DNA of 35,106 bases from Chthoniobacter flavus (lineage in GTDB: Bacteria; Verrucomicrobiota; Verrucomicrobiia; Chthoniobacterales; Chthoniobacteraceae), in contig CAMARB010000017.1 of the NCBI GenBank assembly GCA_945860355.1, positions 1 to 35,106 on the forward strand, given 5' to 3'. Below are positions 6,877 through 14,280 of the stretch, piece after piece. The position numbers and the translations under genes were made by a program. Every line of letters begins with the position of its first letter. Within the stretch, counting starts at the first letter, position 1. The notes beneath the pieces are model-generated. The model was not told the origin of the DNA. It worked only from the letters and a program-made list of their open reading frames with translations, and searched no databases.

Positions 6877-9027
6877 ATGAAATCTTCCGCTCCCGCCGCA
6901 ATTCTGGCCGCAGCCTGCGCCGCCGCTCTCCAGACCACACAGGCCGCCGATCCCGCTCCGGCCGTCTCCGAAGTCATCGTCACCGAATCCCCTCGCGCCA
7001 CGCTCACCGTGCCCAGCCTGGAGGAGGCCCGGGCCGAGCTCAACGCAACCCCCGGTGCCACCGCCGTGGTGGATGCCGAGACCTACAAACGCGGCCGGGC
7101 CACCACCCTCAAAGACGCCCTGGATTTCGCGCCCGGCGTCTATGTCCAGCCGCGGTTCGGCGCCGAAGAATCGCGCATCTCCATTCGCGGTTCCGGCATC
7201 CAACGCACATTCCACGGACGCGGCATCAAGTTCCTGCTCGACGGCGTGCCGCTGAACCTAGCCGACGGAGGGTTCGACTTCCAGGCGGTGGAACCGCTGG
7301 CCAGCCGGTACATCGAGGTTTACCGCGGGGCCAACGCCCTGGAGTTCGGCGCAACCACCCTCGGCGGCGCGGTCAATTTCGTGTCGCTTAACGGACGCGA
7401 CAGCGCCCCCGTTCAACTGCGCCTTGAAATGGGCAGCTTCGACACGTATCGCGCCCAGGCCAGCTCCGGCTTCGTGTCCGGGCCGCTGGACGGCTACGTG
7501 AGCCTCTCCCATTTCTCCACCGACGGGTTCCGCGAACATTCCCAGCAGAACAACCAACGCGTGTTCGCCAACTTCGGCTACCGGCTGAGCCCCCGCTGGG
7601 AAACCCGGTTTTATCTCACGTACGCGCAGACCGACTCGGAATTGCCGGGCAACCTCACCAAGGCCGAGCTGGAGGTGGATCCCCGCCAAGCCCAGCGGGT
7701 TCCGGCGTTCCTGCGCGGTTTCCAGCCCGTGGCACGGTTCGACTACGTCACCAGCAACTGGAAACGCGATTTTGAACTGTTCCGGATCGCCAACAAAACC
7801 GCCTACCAGGACGACAACCAGCGGTTCTCGATCAGCTCCTTCTGGTCCTGGAAAAACCTGGATCACCCGATCCTGTTTTTCATCGACCAGCTCTCCAACG
7901 ACTTCGGCGTGGACCTGCGGTACGACCGCTCCGACGAGCTCTTTGGCAAACGCAACGAGCTCACCCTCGGGTTCACGCCCACCTGGGGCGTGGTCCAGGA
8001 CAACCGTTTCGTCAACGTCTTCGGAAATCGCGGCGCGAAGTTCTCCGACAACGAACAATGGTCCGCGAACCTGGATTTCTACGCCCAGGACCGGTTTTAT
8101 TTCCTGCCCCAGGCGGCGCTCGTCGTCGGGACCCAGGTCAGTTACGCCTCGCGCGAGAACCGGGATCAGTTCCCCACCGGCCCGGACAACAGCGATCAGC
8201 AGGACTGGTGGGGGTTCAGCCCGAAGGTGGGCCTGCTGTGGGATGTCGCCCCGAACGCCCAGGCGTTCCTCAACGTGAGCCGCAGCTTTGAACCACCGAG
8301 TTTCGGGGAGTTAACCAACCCGACCAACGGCGGCCGGGGGCTCGTCCAGCTCGACGCGCAGACGGCCACCACCCTCGAGGTCGGCACCCGCGGCCGGCGC
8401 GACCGGGTCGCCTGGGATCTCGCGTATTATTACGCATGGATCGACAACGAACTGCTCGAGACCCAGGTGGCGCCGGGGCTCAACCAGACGCTCAATGCCG
8501 GGCGCACCCGGCACCAGGGCGTCGAGGCCGCCCTCGAAGTGGACCTGCTCAGGCACCTGACCACCCGGCCCGCGTCAGACTCCCGGGACGGAAAGACCGT
8601 GGCCGTCCCCAAGACCGACCGGGTGTTTCTGCGCCAGACCTATCTCTGGAACGATTTCCGGTTCCAGGACGACCGCCTTTACGGAAACAACCAGCTCGCC
8701 GGAATCCCCGCGCACTACTACAGAGCGGAGGTCATGTACGAACATCCCTGCGGATTCTACGGCGGCCCGAACCTCGAATGGGTGCCCAACAAATACAACG
8801 TGGACTTCGCCCAGAGCCTGTTCGCGGATCCCTACGCGCTGCTGGGATTCAAGGTCGGTTACCGGAGCCCGAAGGGGTTCTCCGTGTTCTTCGAGGCGAA
8901 AAATCTCACGGACAAAAAATACGCGGCCGTCACGGGTGTCATCGCCGACGCGGGCGGCCAAGACCGCGCCCAGTTTCTTCCCGGAGACGGCCGCAGCTTC
9001 TTTGGAGGCATTGAATGGAAATGGTAA
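6877..9027 (+). CDS. TonB-dependent outer-membrane receptor
   Basis: 716 residues from the ATG at 6877, chosen because it starts a signal peptide (MKSSAPAAILAAACAAALQ, ending near QAADP). Just after it comes a TonB-box-like SEVIVTES. The plug domain follows (about 45-210), with FGAEESRISIRGSGIQRTF, LLDGVPLNLADGGFDFQ and the RGANALEFGATTLGGAVNF segment before the barrel. The C-terminus ends in the aromatic GGIEWKW expected for BAM-assembled barrels. Such receptors import metal chelates, cobalamin or sugars with TonB energy. The plug sequence is of the type I associate with metal or siderophore uptake, and the neighbours are Cys-rich, so a metal substrate is likely but unproven. Its last 13 bases overlap the next gene. 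Confidence 0.92.
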   Translation: MKSSAPAAILAAACAAALQTTQAADPAPAVSEVIVTESPRATLTVPSLEEARAELNATPGATAVVDAETYKRGRATTLKDALDFAPGVYVQPRFGAEESRISIRGSGIQRTFHGRGIKFLLDGVPLNLADGGFDFQAVEPLASRYIEVYRGANALEFGATTLGGAVNFVSLNGRDSAPVQLRLEMGSFDTYRAQASSGFVSGPLDGYVSLSHFSTDGFREHSQQNNQRVFANFGYRLSPRWETRFYLTYAQTDSELPGNLTKAELEVDPRQAQRVPAFLRGFQPVARFDYVTSNWKRDFELFRIANKTAYQDDNQRFSISSFWSWKNLDHPILFFIDQLSNDFGVDLRYDRSDELFGKRNELTLGFTPTWGVVQDNRFVNVFGNRGAKFSDNEQWSANLDFYAQDRFYFLPQAALVVGTQVSYASRENRDQFPTGPDNSDQQDWWGFSPKVGLLWDVAPNAQAFLNVSRSFEPPSFGELTNPTNGGRGLVQLDAQTATTLEVGTRGRRDRVAWDLAYYYAWIDNELLETQVAPGLNQTLNAGRTRHQGVEAALEVDLLRHLTTRPASDSRDGKTVAVPKTDRVFLRQTYLWNDFRFQDDRLYGNNQLAGIPAHYYRAEVMYEHPCGFYGGPNLEWVPNKYNVDFAQSLFADPYALLGFKVGYRSPKGFSVFFEAKNLTDKKYAAVTGVIADAGGQDRAQFLPGDGRSFFGGIEWKW
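9004..9008 (+). promoter_or_regulatory. Ribosome-binding site GGAGG inside the receptor gene
   Basis: GGAGG lies 6 bp before the ATG at 9015, inside the last codons of the receptor gene. It supports that start and translational coupling. It is notable because most starts in this window have no such motif. Confidence 0.7.
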
Positions 9028-10250
9028 CCCCATCCCGACACCGCATTTTTTCCGCGCTGGGCGCGGCAATCATCTGGGGTGCGTGTGTTTTGTTTCCGGG
9101 CCCCGGGGGGGCGCGCGCGGCCGACCCGGCGGCGGCAAAGGGGCATCACCCCGCGGCGCCCGCCGGCGTGGGGTCTCTGGACGTGTTTGCACGAGGCAAC
9201 CAGCTCCATCTCCTGCTCGCCCGAACACTCCGTGGCGAGCCCCCCGGCCTGTTCTATTTCCGCTCCGAGGACGCCGGCAGAACCTGGCTGCCCCGAGTGC
9301 GCATCGACTCGGCCGCCCCCCACAATCCGCACCGCGGAATGGACGCCCAGATCGCCGCCACCCACGAGGTCATCCTGGCCGCTTGGATGATTCAAGGCAC
9401 CGGATTGTTCGGCTCCGGTCCGATCGCCCTGGCGCGTTCCACCGACGGCGGCAAATCCTGGGCGCCTGCCGCATCCCCGCTGGACGACCGGTCCACCGCC
9501 GGCCACAGCTTTCTGGATCTGGCGGCGGACACCGCGGGTGTGTTCCATCTCACATGGCTCGACAGCCGGGACGGCCAGCAGGGCGTCCGATACACGCGCT
9601 CCACCGACGGCGGCAAAACCTGGGAGCCGAACCAGACCCTCAAAGCAGCCAGCTGCGAGTGCTGTTGGAACACCCTGGCCACCGGAGGCGCCGGGGAGGT
9701 GGCCGTGCTTTTCCGGGACAAAGATCCGCGGGACATGCGTGTGGCGTTTTCCAAAGACGGCGGCGCCGCCTGGCAGGTGGGCGCTCCCGCCGGCAGCTTC
9801 GGCTGGCAGTTCAACGGCTGCCCGCACACCGGCGGCGGCCTCGCGTTCAGCCGCGAAGCCGGACAGCCCGTCTTGCACAGCGCCGTTTGGACGGGGCGCT
9901 CCGGCCAGACGGGGGTCTATTACACCCGTTCCACCGACCTCGGCGCCGAATGGACAAAACCGCAGGCGCTCGGCTCGGAAAAAGCATCCCATCCCGATCT
10001 GGCCGCGCTCCCGGACGGCACGATCGCCGCGGTGTGGGACGTGCACGGTAACGGCGCCGGGGACGGAATCTGGACGGCGCTCTCGTCCGATCACGGGGTG
10101 ACTTGGAACCCGCCCGTGCATTTCGCAAGGCGCGCCTCCGCCACGCATCCCAGGGTGGCGGCGGCGGACGGAGAGTTTGCGGTTTTTTGGACCGAAACCA
10201 CCGACACGGGCGAAAGCTACTGGCGTCGCCAACCGCTCGCCAAACCGTAA
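9015..10250 (+). CDS. Exported six-Asp-box beta-propeller with a CxCC cluster
   Basis: 411 residues with a signal peptide (hydrophobic segment about 11-26, cleavage near ARAADP). Six BNR/Asp-box motifs S-x-D-x-G-x-x-W are spaced along it: SEDAGRTW, STDGGKSW, STDGGKTW, SKDGGAAW, STDLGAEW and SSDHGVTW. They predict a six-bladed propeller of the sialidase fold. I see no F/Y-R-I-P motif, so sialidase activity is doubtful. Instead blade 3-4 carries ASCECCWN (C214, C216, C217) and a later NGCPHTGG (C269, H271), which together look like a metal or haem-like ligand set. The gene overlaps the TonB receptor by 13 bp, so the two are almost certainly co-translated. I infer a periplasmic or surface binding protein that works with the receptor. 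Databases are likely to label it an exo-alpha-sialidase. Confidence 0.82.
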   Translation: MEMVTPSRHRIFSALGAAIIWGACVLFPGPGGARAADPAAAKGHHPAAPAGVGSLDVFARGNQLHLLLARTLRGEPPGLFYFRSEDAGRTWLPRVRIDSAAPHNPHRGMDAQIAATHEVILAAWMIQGTGLFGSGPIALARSTDGGKSWAPAASPLDDRSTAGHSFLDLAADTAGVFHLTWLDSRDGQQGVRYTRSTDGGKTWEPNQTLKAASCECCWNTLATGGAGEVAVLFRDKDPRDMRVAFSKDGGAAWQVGAPAGSFGWQFNGCPHTGGGLAFSREAGQPVLHSAVWTGRSGQTGVYYTRSTDLGAEWTKPQALGSEKASHPDLAALPDGTIAAVWDVHGNGAGDGIWTALSSDHGVTWNPPVHFARRASATHPRVAAADGEFAVFWTETTDTGESYWRRQPLAKP

Positions 10251-10267
10251 CGGGCCGCCCGGCGCGA

Positions 10268-10309
10268 AATAAAAAAAGCGGCGCTCCCGCCCGAAAGCAG
10301 GAGCGCCGC
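10268..10309 (-). terminator. Intrinsic terminator of the SASA esterase gene
   Basis: A 13-bp stem, GCGGCGCTCCCGC at 10278-10290 against GCAGGAGCGCCGC at 10297-10309, with one mismatched position and a 6-base loop. On the minus strand it is followed by a T-rich tail (the A-rich run at 10268-10277). It lies about 20 bp past the esterase stop and also separates the two convergent transcripts. Confidence 0.85.
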
Positions 10310-10328
10310 GAAAAGGCTGCGAAGCCGG

Positions 10329-11891
10329 TTACTTGTTTGCGGCTGTGACGGCCGGGAAATCGTCGGTCCGGAACGGGCTGGCGGGCAGGCCGGCGCCGTT
10401 GACCAGGTTGGGCTCGGCGTCCTCGCTCCAAGCAAACCGCACCGCGACGGGCTTGGCCACGTCAGGGCTGCTCACCAACAGGCTCTCTCCGTCCACGGTC
10501 GCAACGGCGGGCACGAACTTCTGGTCCTCCCCGGCGATCGTGAAATGGCTGAGCGCCTCGCCGTTCCGCGCCTTGATCCCCTTGGAATGGGTGAAGGCGA
10601 TGCGCACCTTGTCCTTCTCGACTTTCGACTCTTTGTAGAGCGGCCCGGAGTAAATCACGCCCTTCTTCTCGTAGGTCTTGCTCAATGCCCAGAGCGCCAG
10701 ACGCAGGCCGACGTCCTGTTTGTTCTTGGGATGGATGTCGGTGATGTTGCCCACGTCGGTGGTCACGGCCATGCCGGTGTTGGGCACATTCTTGAGCGTC
10801 AGGAGCTGGGCTTCCCAGAGCTCCGCGCACGGGGAACGATCCGCGTTCGGGTTGGCGCGGTTGTAGCCGAAGGGCGCAATCTGCACGAAAAGGAACGGGA
10901 ATTCCCCCTGCGCAAAGTCTTTTCGCCAGTTGGCGATCATCGCCGGGAAAAGCGTCCGATACTGGTGGGCCCGGCTCACATTGGATTCGCCCTGGTACCA
11001 GATCGCTCCGCGGATCGAGAACCGCAGCAGCGGCGAAATCATGCTGTTATACAGATTGGCAGGATAATTCGACCCCCGGTCGGGCGCCGCCGCCAGAACC
11101 GGCTTGCGCGGCGCGGGTTTCTGCTCCGCCTTGGCCTTTTCCACCTGCGCAGGCCAGGCCTCCGTTGCCTTGTCAAAAGCCGCCTTTGCCTTGACCGGAT
11201 CGAACGTCGCCACCTTGTCGGCGTAATTGTCCAACATCGGCTTCAACTCCGGCACAGCTTCGAGCGCTTTGCGGCTCGTCCACGCTTCCGCCACGGTCCC
11301 CCCCCAATTGCTGCCCACCAATCCCACCGGCACCGCGTTGAGTTGCTGATGCAGGTGGCGTCCAAAAAAGTAACCCACGGCCGTGAAATCACCCACCGTC
11401 TCCGGACTGCAAACCACCCAACTGCCTTTCAAGTCCTCCTGGGGTTCCGCGGCGATGGCGTTCTGCACCTTGAAATGGCGGATCTTGGGGAATGTCGCCG
11501 CCGGGATTTCTGTTTCCGGCTGGTTCGCCTGTTTGACAGTCCATGCCATGTTGGATTGACCCGAACACAGCCACACTTCCCCAACCAACACGTCGGTCAC
11601 AGTGAGGGAATTGTTGCCGGTGACTTGGAGTTCAAATGGGCCTTCGCCCTTGGGCAAGGCCACCTTCAGGGCCCAACGCCCGTCGGCTCCGGCCACCGTC
11701 TGCGCCGAACTTTTGCCCAGTTTCACTGTCACTTTCTCCTGCGGATCGGCCCAACCCCAGATGGAGGCCGGTTTGCCCGCCTGGAGCACCATGTGATCGC
11801 TGAGAATCGCGGGCAACTTCACGTCCGCATACGCCAGCGAACCGGCCGCAAAAGAGAGCACCACGGGGAGGAAACGTCTTGAGAGAATCAT
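10329..11891 (-). CDS. SASA-family (sialate O-acetylesterase-like) carbohydrate esterase
   Basis: 520 residues from the ATG at 11891, chosen because a signal peptide starts there (MILSRRFLPVVLSFAAGSL, cleavage near AYADV); the frame is open further upstream but without features. These SGNH-type enzymes remove O-acetyl groups from sugars such as sialic acid or plant and algal glycans. The catalytic Ser is S113 in LCSGQSNMAW; IRGAIWYQGESN carries the oxyanion block and DIHPKNKQDVG carries the Asp-x-His pair. An N-terminal beta-sandwich (about 24-105) precedes the catalytic domain, as usual. The leader has CCTCCT right before the ATG, with no Shine-Dalgarno motif. It is divergent from the sulfatase gene at 12173, which fits joint use on a modified polysaccharide. 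Confidence 0.92.
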   Translation of the reverse strand: MILSRRFLPVVLSFAAGSLAYADVKLPAILSDHMVLQAGKPASIWGWADPQEKVTVKLGKSSAQTVAGADGRWALKVALPKGEGPFELQVTGNNSLTVTDVLVGEVWLCSGQSNMAWTVKQANQPETEIPAATFPKIRHFKVQNAIAAEPQEDLKGSWVVCSPETVGDFTAVGYFFGRHLHQQLNAVPVGLVGSNWGGTVAEAWTSRKALEAVPELKPMLDNYADKVATFDPVKAKAAFDKATEAWPAQVEKAKAEQKPAPRKPVLAAAPDRGSNYPANLYNSMISPLLRFSIRGAIWYQGESNVSRAHQYRTLFPAMIANWRKDFAQGEFPFLFVQIAPFGYNRANPNADRSPCAELWEAQLLTLKNVPNTGMAVTTDVGNITDIHPKNKQDVGLRLALWALSKTYEKKGVIYSGPLYKESKVEKDKVRIAFTHSKGIKARNGEALSHFTIAGEDQKFVPAVATVDGESLLVSSPDVAKPVAVRFAWSEDAEPNLVNGAGLPASPFRTDDFPAVTAANK

Positions 11892-11965
11892 AGGAGGATA
11901 TTTGGGGAATTCGCGGGGCAAAATACCGCGTGCAGGCAACCCTTCAAGCCGCCAGATATTAGAAC

Positions 11966-11979
11966 CGTTTATGCAAACG
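11966..11979. promoter_or_regulatory. Operator-like palindrome between the esterase and sulfatase genes
   Basis: CGTTTATGCAAACG has perfect 5-bp arms (CGTTT/AAACG) around 4 bp, similar in style to LacI/GalR-type operators. It lies 75 bp upstream of the esterase start in the divergent region. No LacI-type regulator is in the window, so this is only suggestive. Confidence 0.25.
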
Positions 11980-12161
11980 CTGCATCGCCAGCAAAAGCCG
12001 TCGGCCACCTCTCATGAGGGCGCGGAATAAGATGCATCCGTGCCGCTCGTTCCCCCGCAGACCGCCCCTGTTCGATTGCCCCCAGGAGTCGCCAGCGCAT
12101 TTTCGGGGAGCAAACCCTGCCTTTTCTCAAAAAAAGACCAAACTGAAGCGCTCTGCGGGGT

Positions 12162-12167
12162 TATAAG
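12162..12167 (+). promoter_or_regulatory. Possible -10 box very close to the sulfatase start
   Basis: TATAAG stands only 5 bp before the ATG at 12173. If it is a real -10 element, transcription would start near 12174 and the ATG at 12182 would be used with almost no leader. No convincing -35 element is visible. Confidence 0.2.
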
Positions 12168-12172
12168 AATGC

Positions 12173-13507
12173 ATGCTTCCCATGAACACCCGCCTCAGAT
12201 CCCTCGCTCGGTTGGCATCGTTGTGCCTCTTGAGCGCCTTTTCCTGTGTTTTGACCCCGCGCGCAGCCGCTGCGGACCGGCCGCCCAATATCATCCTGAT
12301 TATTTCAGATGATCACGGCTTCACCGATTACGGATTCATGGGGCACCCCCTGCTCCGCACTCCGAACCTGGATCGGCTTGCCTCGCAAAGCCTCCTCTAC
12401 ACCCGGGGCTATGTCATGCCCGTCTGTTCCCCCTCCCTCGCCTGCCTGCTCACCGGCAAACTCCCCCATCAAAACGGCATCACCGGCAACGACCTCGCCA
12501 ACTCAGCCCCTCAGTCCGCTCCCGCCTCAGGCCGCGGCCCCTTGGTTACGCGCCTCCTCGAAAACCCCACGCTTCTCCCGAAGACACTTGCCAACGCGGG
12601 GTATCTCACCCTGCAAACCGGCAAACTTTGGAACGTGGTCTACAACGACGTCGGCTTCACACACGGCATGACCGAAAAGACCGGCAGACACGGGGGGGAA
12701 GGCTTGGACATCGGCAGAAAGACCATGCAGCCCATCTTCGAATTCATCGAAACAGCGCGCACGCAGAACAAACCCTTCTTCGTGTGGTACGCCCCCCTGA
12801 TGCCCCACGACCCGCACACCCCACCCAAAGACATCCTCGCCCATTATGAGGGCAAAGGGCTCACCCCGAAGGCTGAGAAATACTACGGGATGGTCGAATG
12901 GTTCGACAAAACCTGCGGTCAACTCGACGACTACCTCCAACAAAACCACCTCGCCGAAAACACCCTCCTCCTCTACCTCACCGACAACGGATGGGACGCC
13001 GACCGCGGCTACGGCAGCGATCGCGCCAAACTTTCCGCGTATGAACTCGGCATCCGCACCCCCATGTTCGTGCGCTGGCCGGGCAAAGTCGCGCCCGAAC
13101 GCGACGACGAAACCCTCGCATCCATCCTCGACGTTGTGCCCACTCTCCTCAAAGCCGGCGGCGCGAAACCGGCCGAACCTCTCCCAGGCTTGGATCTCCT
13201 TGATCGGGCAGCAATGAAGGCGCGGAAAACCGTGTTTGTCGAATCCTACACCCACGACATCCACGACCTGGCAGATCCCGCCAAAAGCCTCCTCGCCACG
13301 ATCACCATCCACGGATGGACAAAACTCATCACCCCCACCGGCCTAAAGGATCTCAAACGCGCCTTCGCCGGCGTGCCCGACGCACCCGCCCTGTTTGACC
13401 TCCGCGCAGATCCCATGGAATCCGGCGATCGCTCCCAACAGAAACCCGAGGAGGTCCGCCGCCTGCAGGCGCTCCAAAACTCGGCGTGGAACCCCGCCGC
13501 CCATTAA
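12173..13507 (+). CDS. Sulfatase (type I fold) lacking the Arg of the maturation motif
   Basis: 444 residues from 12173, or 441 from the in-frame ATG at 12182, which sits closer to the signal peptide (MNTRLRSLARLASLCLL, cleavage near AAAAD). It is an exported alkaline-phosphatase-fold hydrolase that would cleave sulfate esters of polysaccharides. The metal motif is IISDDHG (D46, D47) and LTDNG is present later. The nucleophile motif reads CSPSLACLLTG (C85-L89) where C-x-P/A-S-R is expected, so the Arg needed for normal formylglycine maturation is Leu. Variants like this occur in PVC sulfatase subfamilies as I recall, so it may still be active or be matured differently. C-ending codons dominate, as in most of its neighbours but not in the next sulfatase. 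Confidence 0.9.
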   Translation: MLPMNTRLRSLARLASLCLLSAFSCVLTPRAAAADRPPNIILIISDDHGFTDYGFMGHPLLRTPNLDRLASQSLLYTRGYVMPVCSPSLACLLTGKLPHQNGITGNDLANSAPQSAPASGRGPLVTRLLENPTLLPKTLANAGYLTLQTGKLWNVVYNDVGFTHGMTEKTGRHGGEGLDIGRKTMQPIFEFIETARTQNKPFFVWYAPLMPHDPHTPPKDILAHYEGKGLTPKAEKYYGMVEWFDKTCGQLDDYLQQNHLAENTLLLYLTDNGWDADRGYGSDRAKLSAYELGIRTPMFVRWPGKVAPERDDETLASILDVVPTLLKAGGAKPAEPLPGLDLLDRAAMKARKTVFVESYTHDIHDLADPAKSLLATITIHGWTKLITPTGLKDLKRAFAGVPDAPALFDLRADPMESGDRSQQKPEEVRRLQALQNSAWNPAAH

Positions 13508-13788
13508 AAACCGAACTCCGACAGTTTCACGCGGATGCGCGGGGAGCGCGGAGGGCTTTTTGGAAATGACGGAACGCCAATGCGTTGCGCTTCCCTACTC
13601 GCGGTGAGTCCGCTGGAAGTTCGGTTTTCAGGTGAAAACGCGAAGCCTACATCTCCCTTCTTTTCGAGTATCCGCACCGGCGCCCGCGGAGCCCCGCGCA
13701 ACGCGAGGGAGGCCCGCTGGGATTTCACCGTCCCGCTGGCATTTTCTTCACAACCCTCGGCGGAAGCCGGGGTTTGAGTGCGCAATAA

Positions 13789-14238
13789 TATGAGATATCG
13801 CGTGGAGGTCCAAACCGAGGCGGCGGCGATCCTGAATCCGCAAGCGGTGAAGCCGGAACAGCCCTTCGTTTTGTGCCAGGCGTGATGGCGTATCTGTGGT
13901 TTAACCCGGCTTTTTCGCCGGAGGACCATCAAGATTCGGAGGTGGACGTGTTGCGTTCCCTGCGGAAAGAGCAAGCGCCCTCGATCACCTTTTTTGGCGC
14001 CAACGACACATGGATGAAGGGGTGGGAGAAAGTATCGGAAAAACTCAAGGATCTCGGCCACAGCGGCTCCGAACAATGGTTTGCAGAGGGACAGGGCCAC
14101 GGCTTCTTCAACAAGGAACCGTGGCAGACTTTGACGCTCCTCGCGGCGGATCGGTTTTTGGTTCAGCGCGGTCTACTCCAAGGCGAACCCACGCAAGCGA
14201 CACCGGCCGGACCCGAGCGACTTTTCCAGCGACCTTAA
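13789..14238 (+). pseudogene. Alpha/beta-hydrolase (dienelactone-hydrolase-like), C-terminal remnant
   Basis: The coding frame is open from just after a TAA at 13786-13788 to 14238. Recognisable homology starts near VMAYLWFNPAF and continues through ITFFGANDTW (acid-residue strand), WFAEGQGHGFFNK with the catalytic His, and LLAADRFLVQRGLLQGEPT. These segments match the last third of exported alpha/beta hydrolases often found next to PVC sulfatases. The part with the G-x-S-x-G nucleophile elbow and the signal peptide is absent; no match to it was found in the 281 bp before (13508-13788), where I see nothing recognisable. It therefore seems a decayed gene. A GTG at 13873 could start a short protein, but that would lack the nucleophile. 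Confidence 0.65.
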
Positions 14239-14280
14239 CCGGACTTTTTCACCGCCCAATCACTCAACCCTCCAGAACCT

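Noticed and set aside
9015-10250. Calling the Asp-box propeller a true sialidase.
   Set aside because: Asp-boxes only mark the fold; the F/Y-R-I-P motif and the arginine triad are not evident, and the gene is coupled to a TonB receptor.
10545-11882. Long antisense open frame of 445 codons opposite the SASA esterase.
   Set aside because: It is a composition shadow of a gene with clear family motifs on the other strand, and it has no recognisable domain.
13535-13777. 80-codon frame between the first sulfatase and the hydrolase remnant.
   Set aside because: No homology that I can recognise and no start signal. It could be a decayed upstream part of the hydrolase but has no matching motif.
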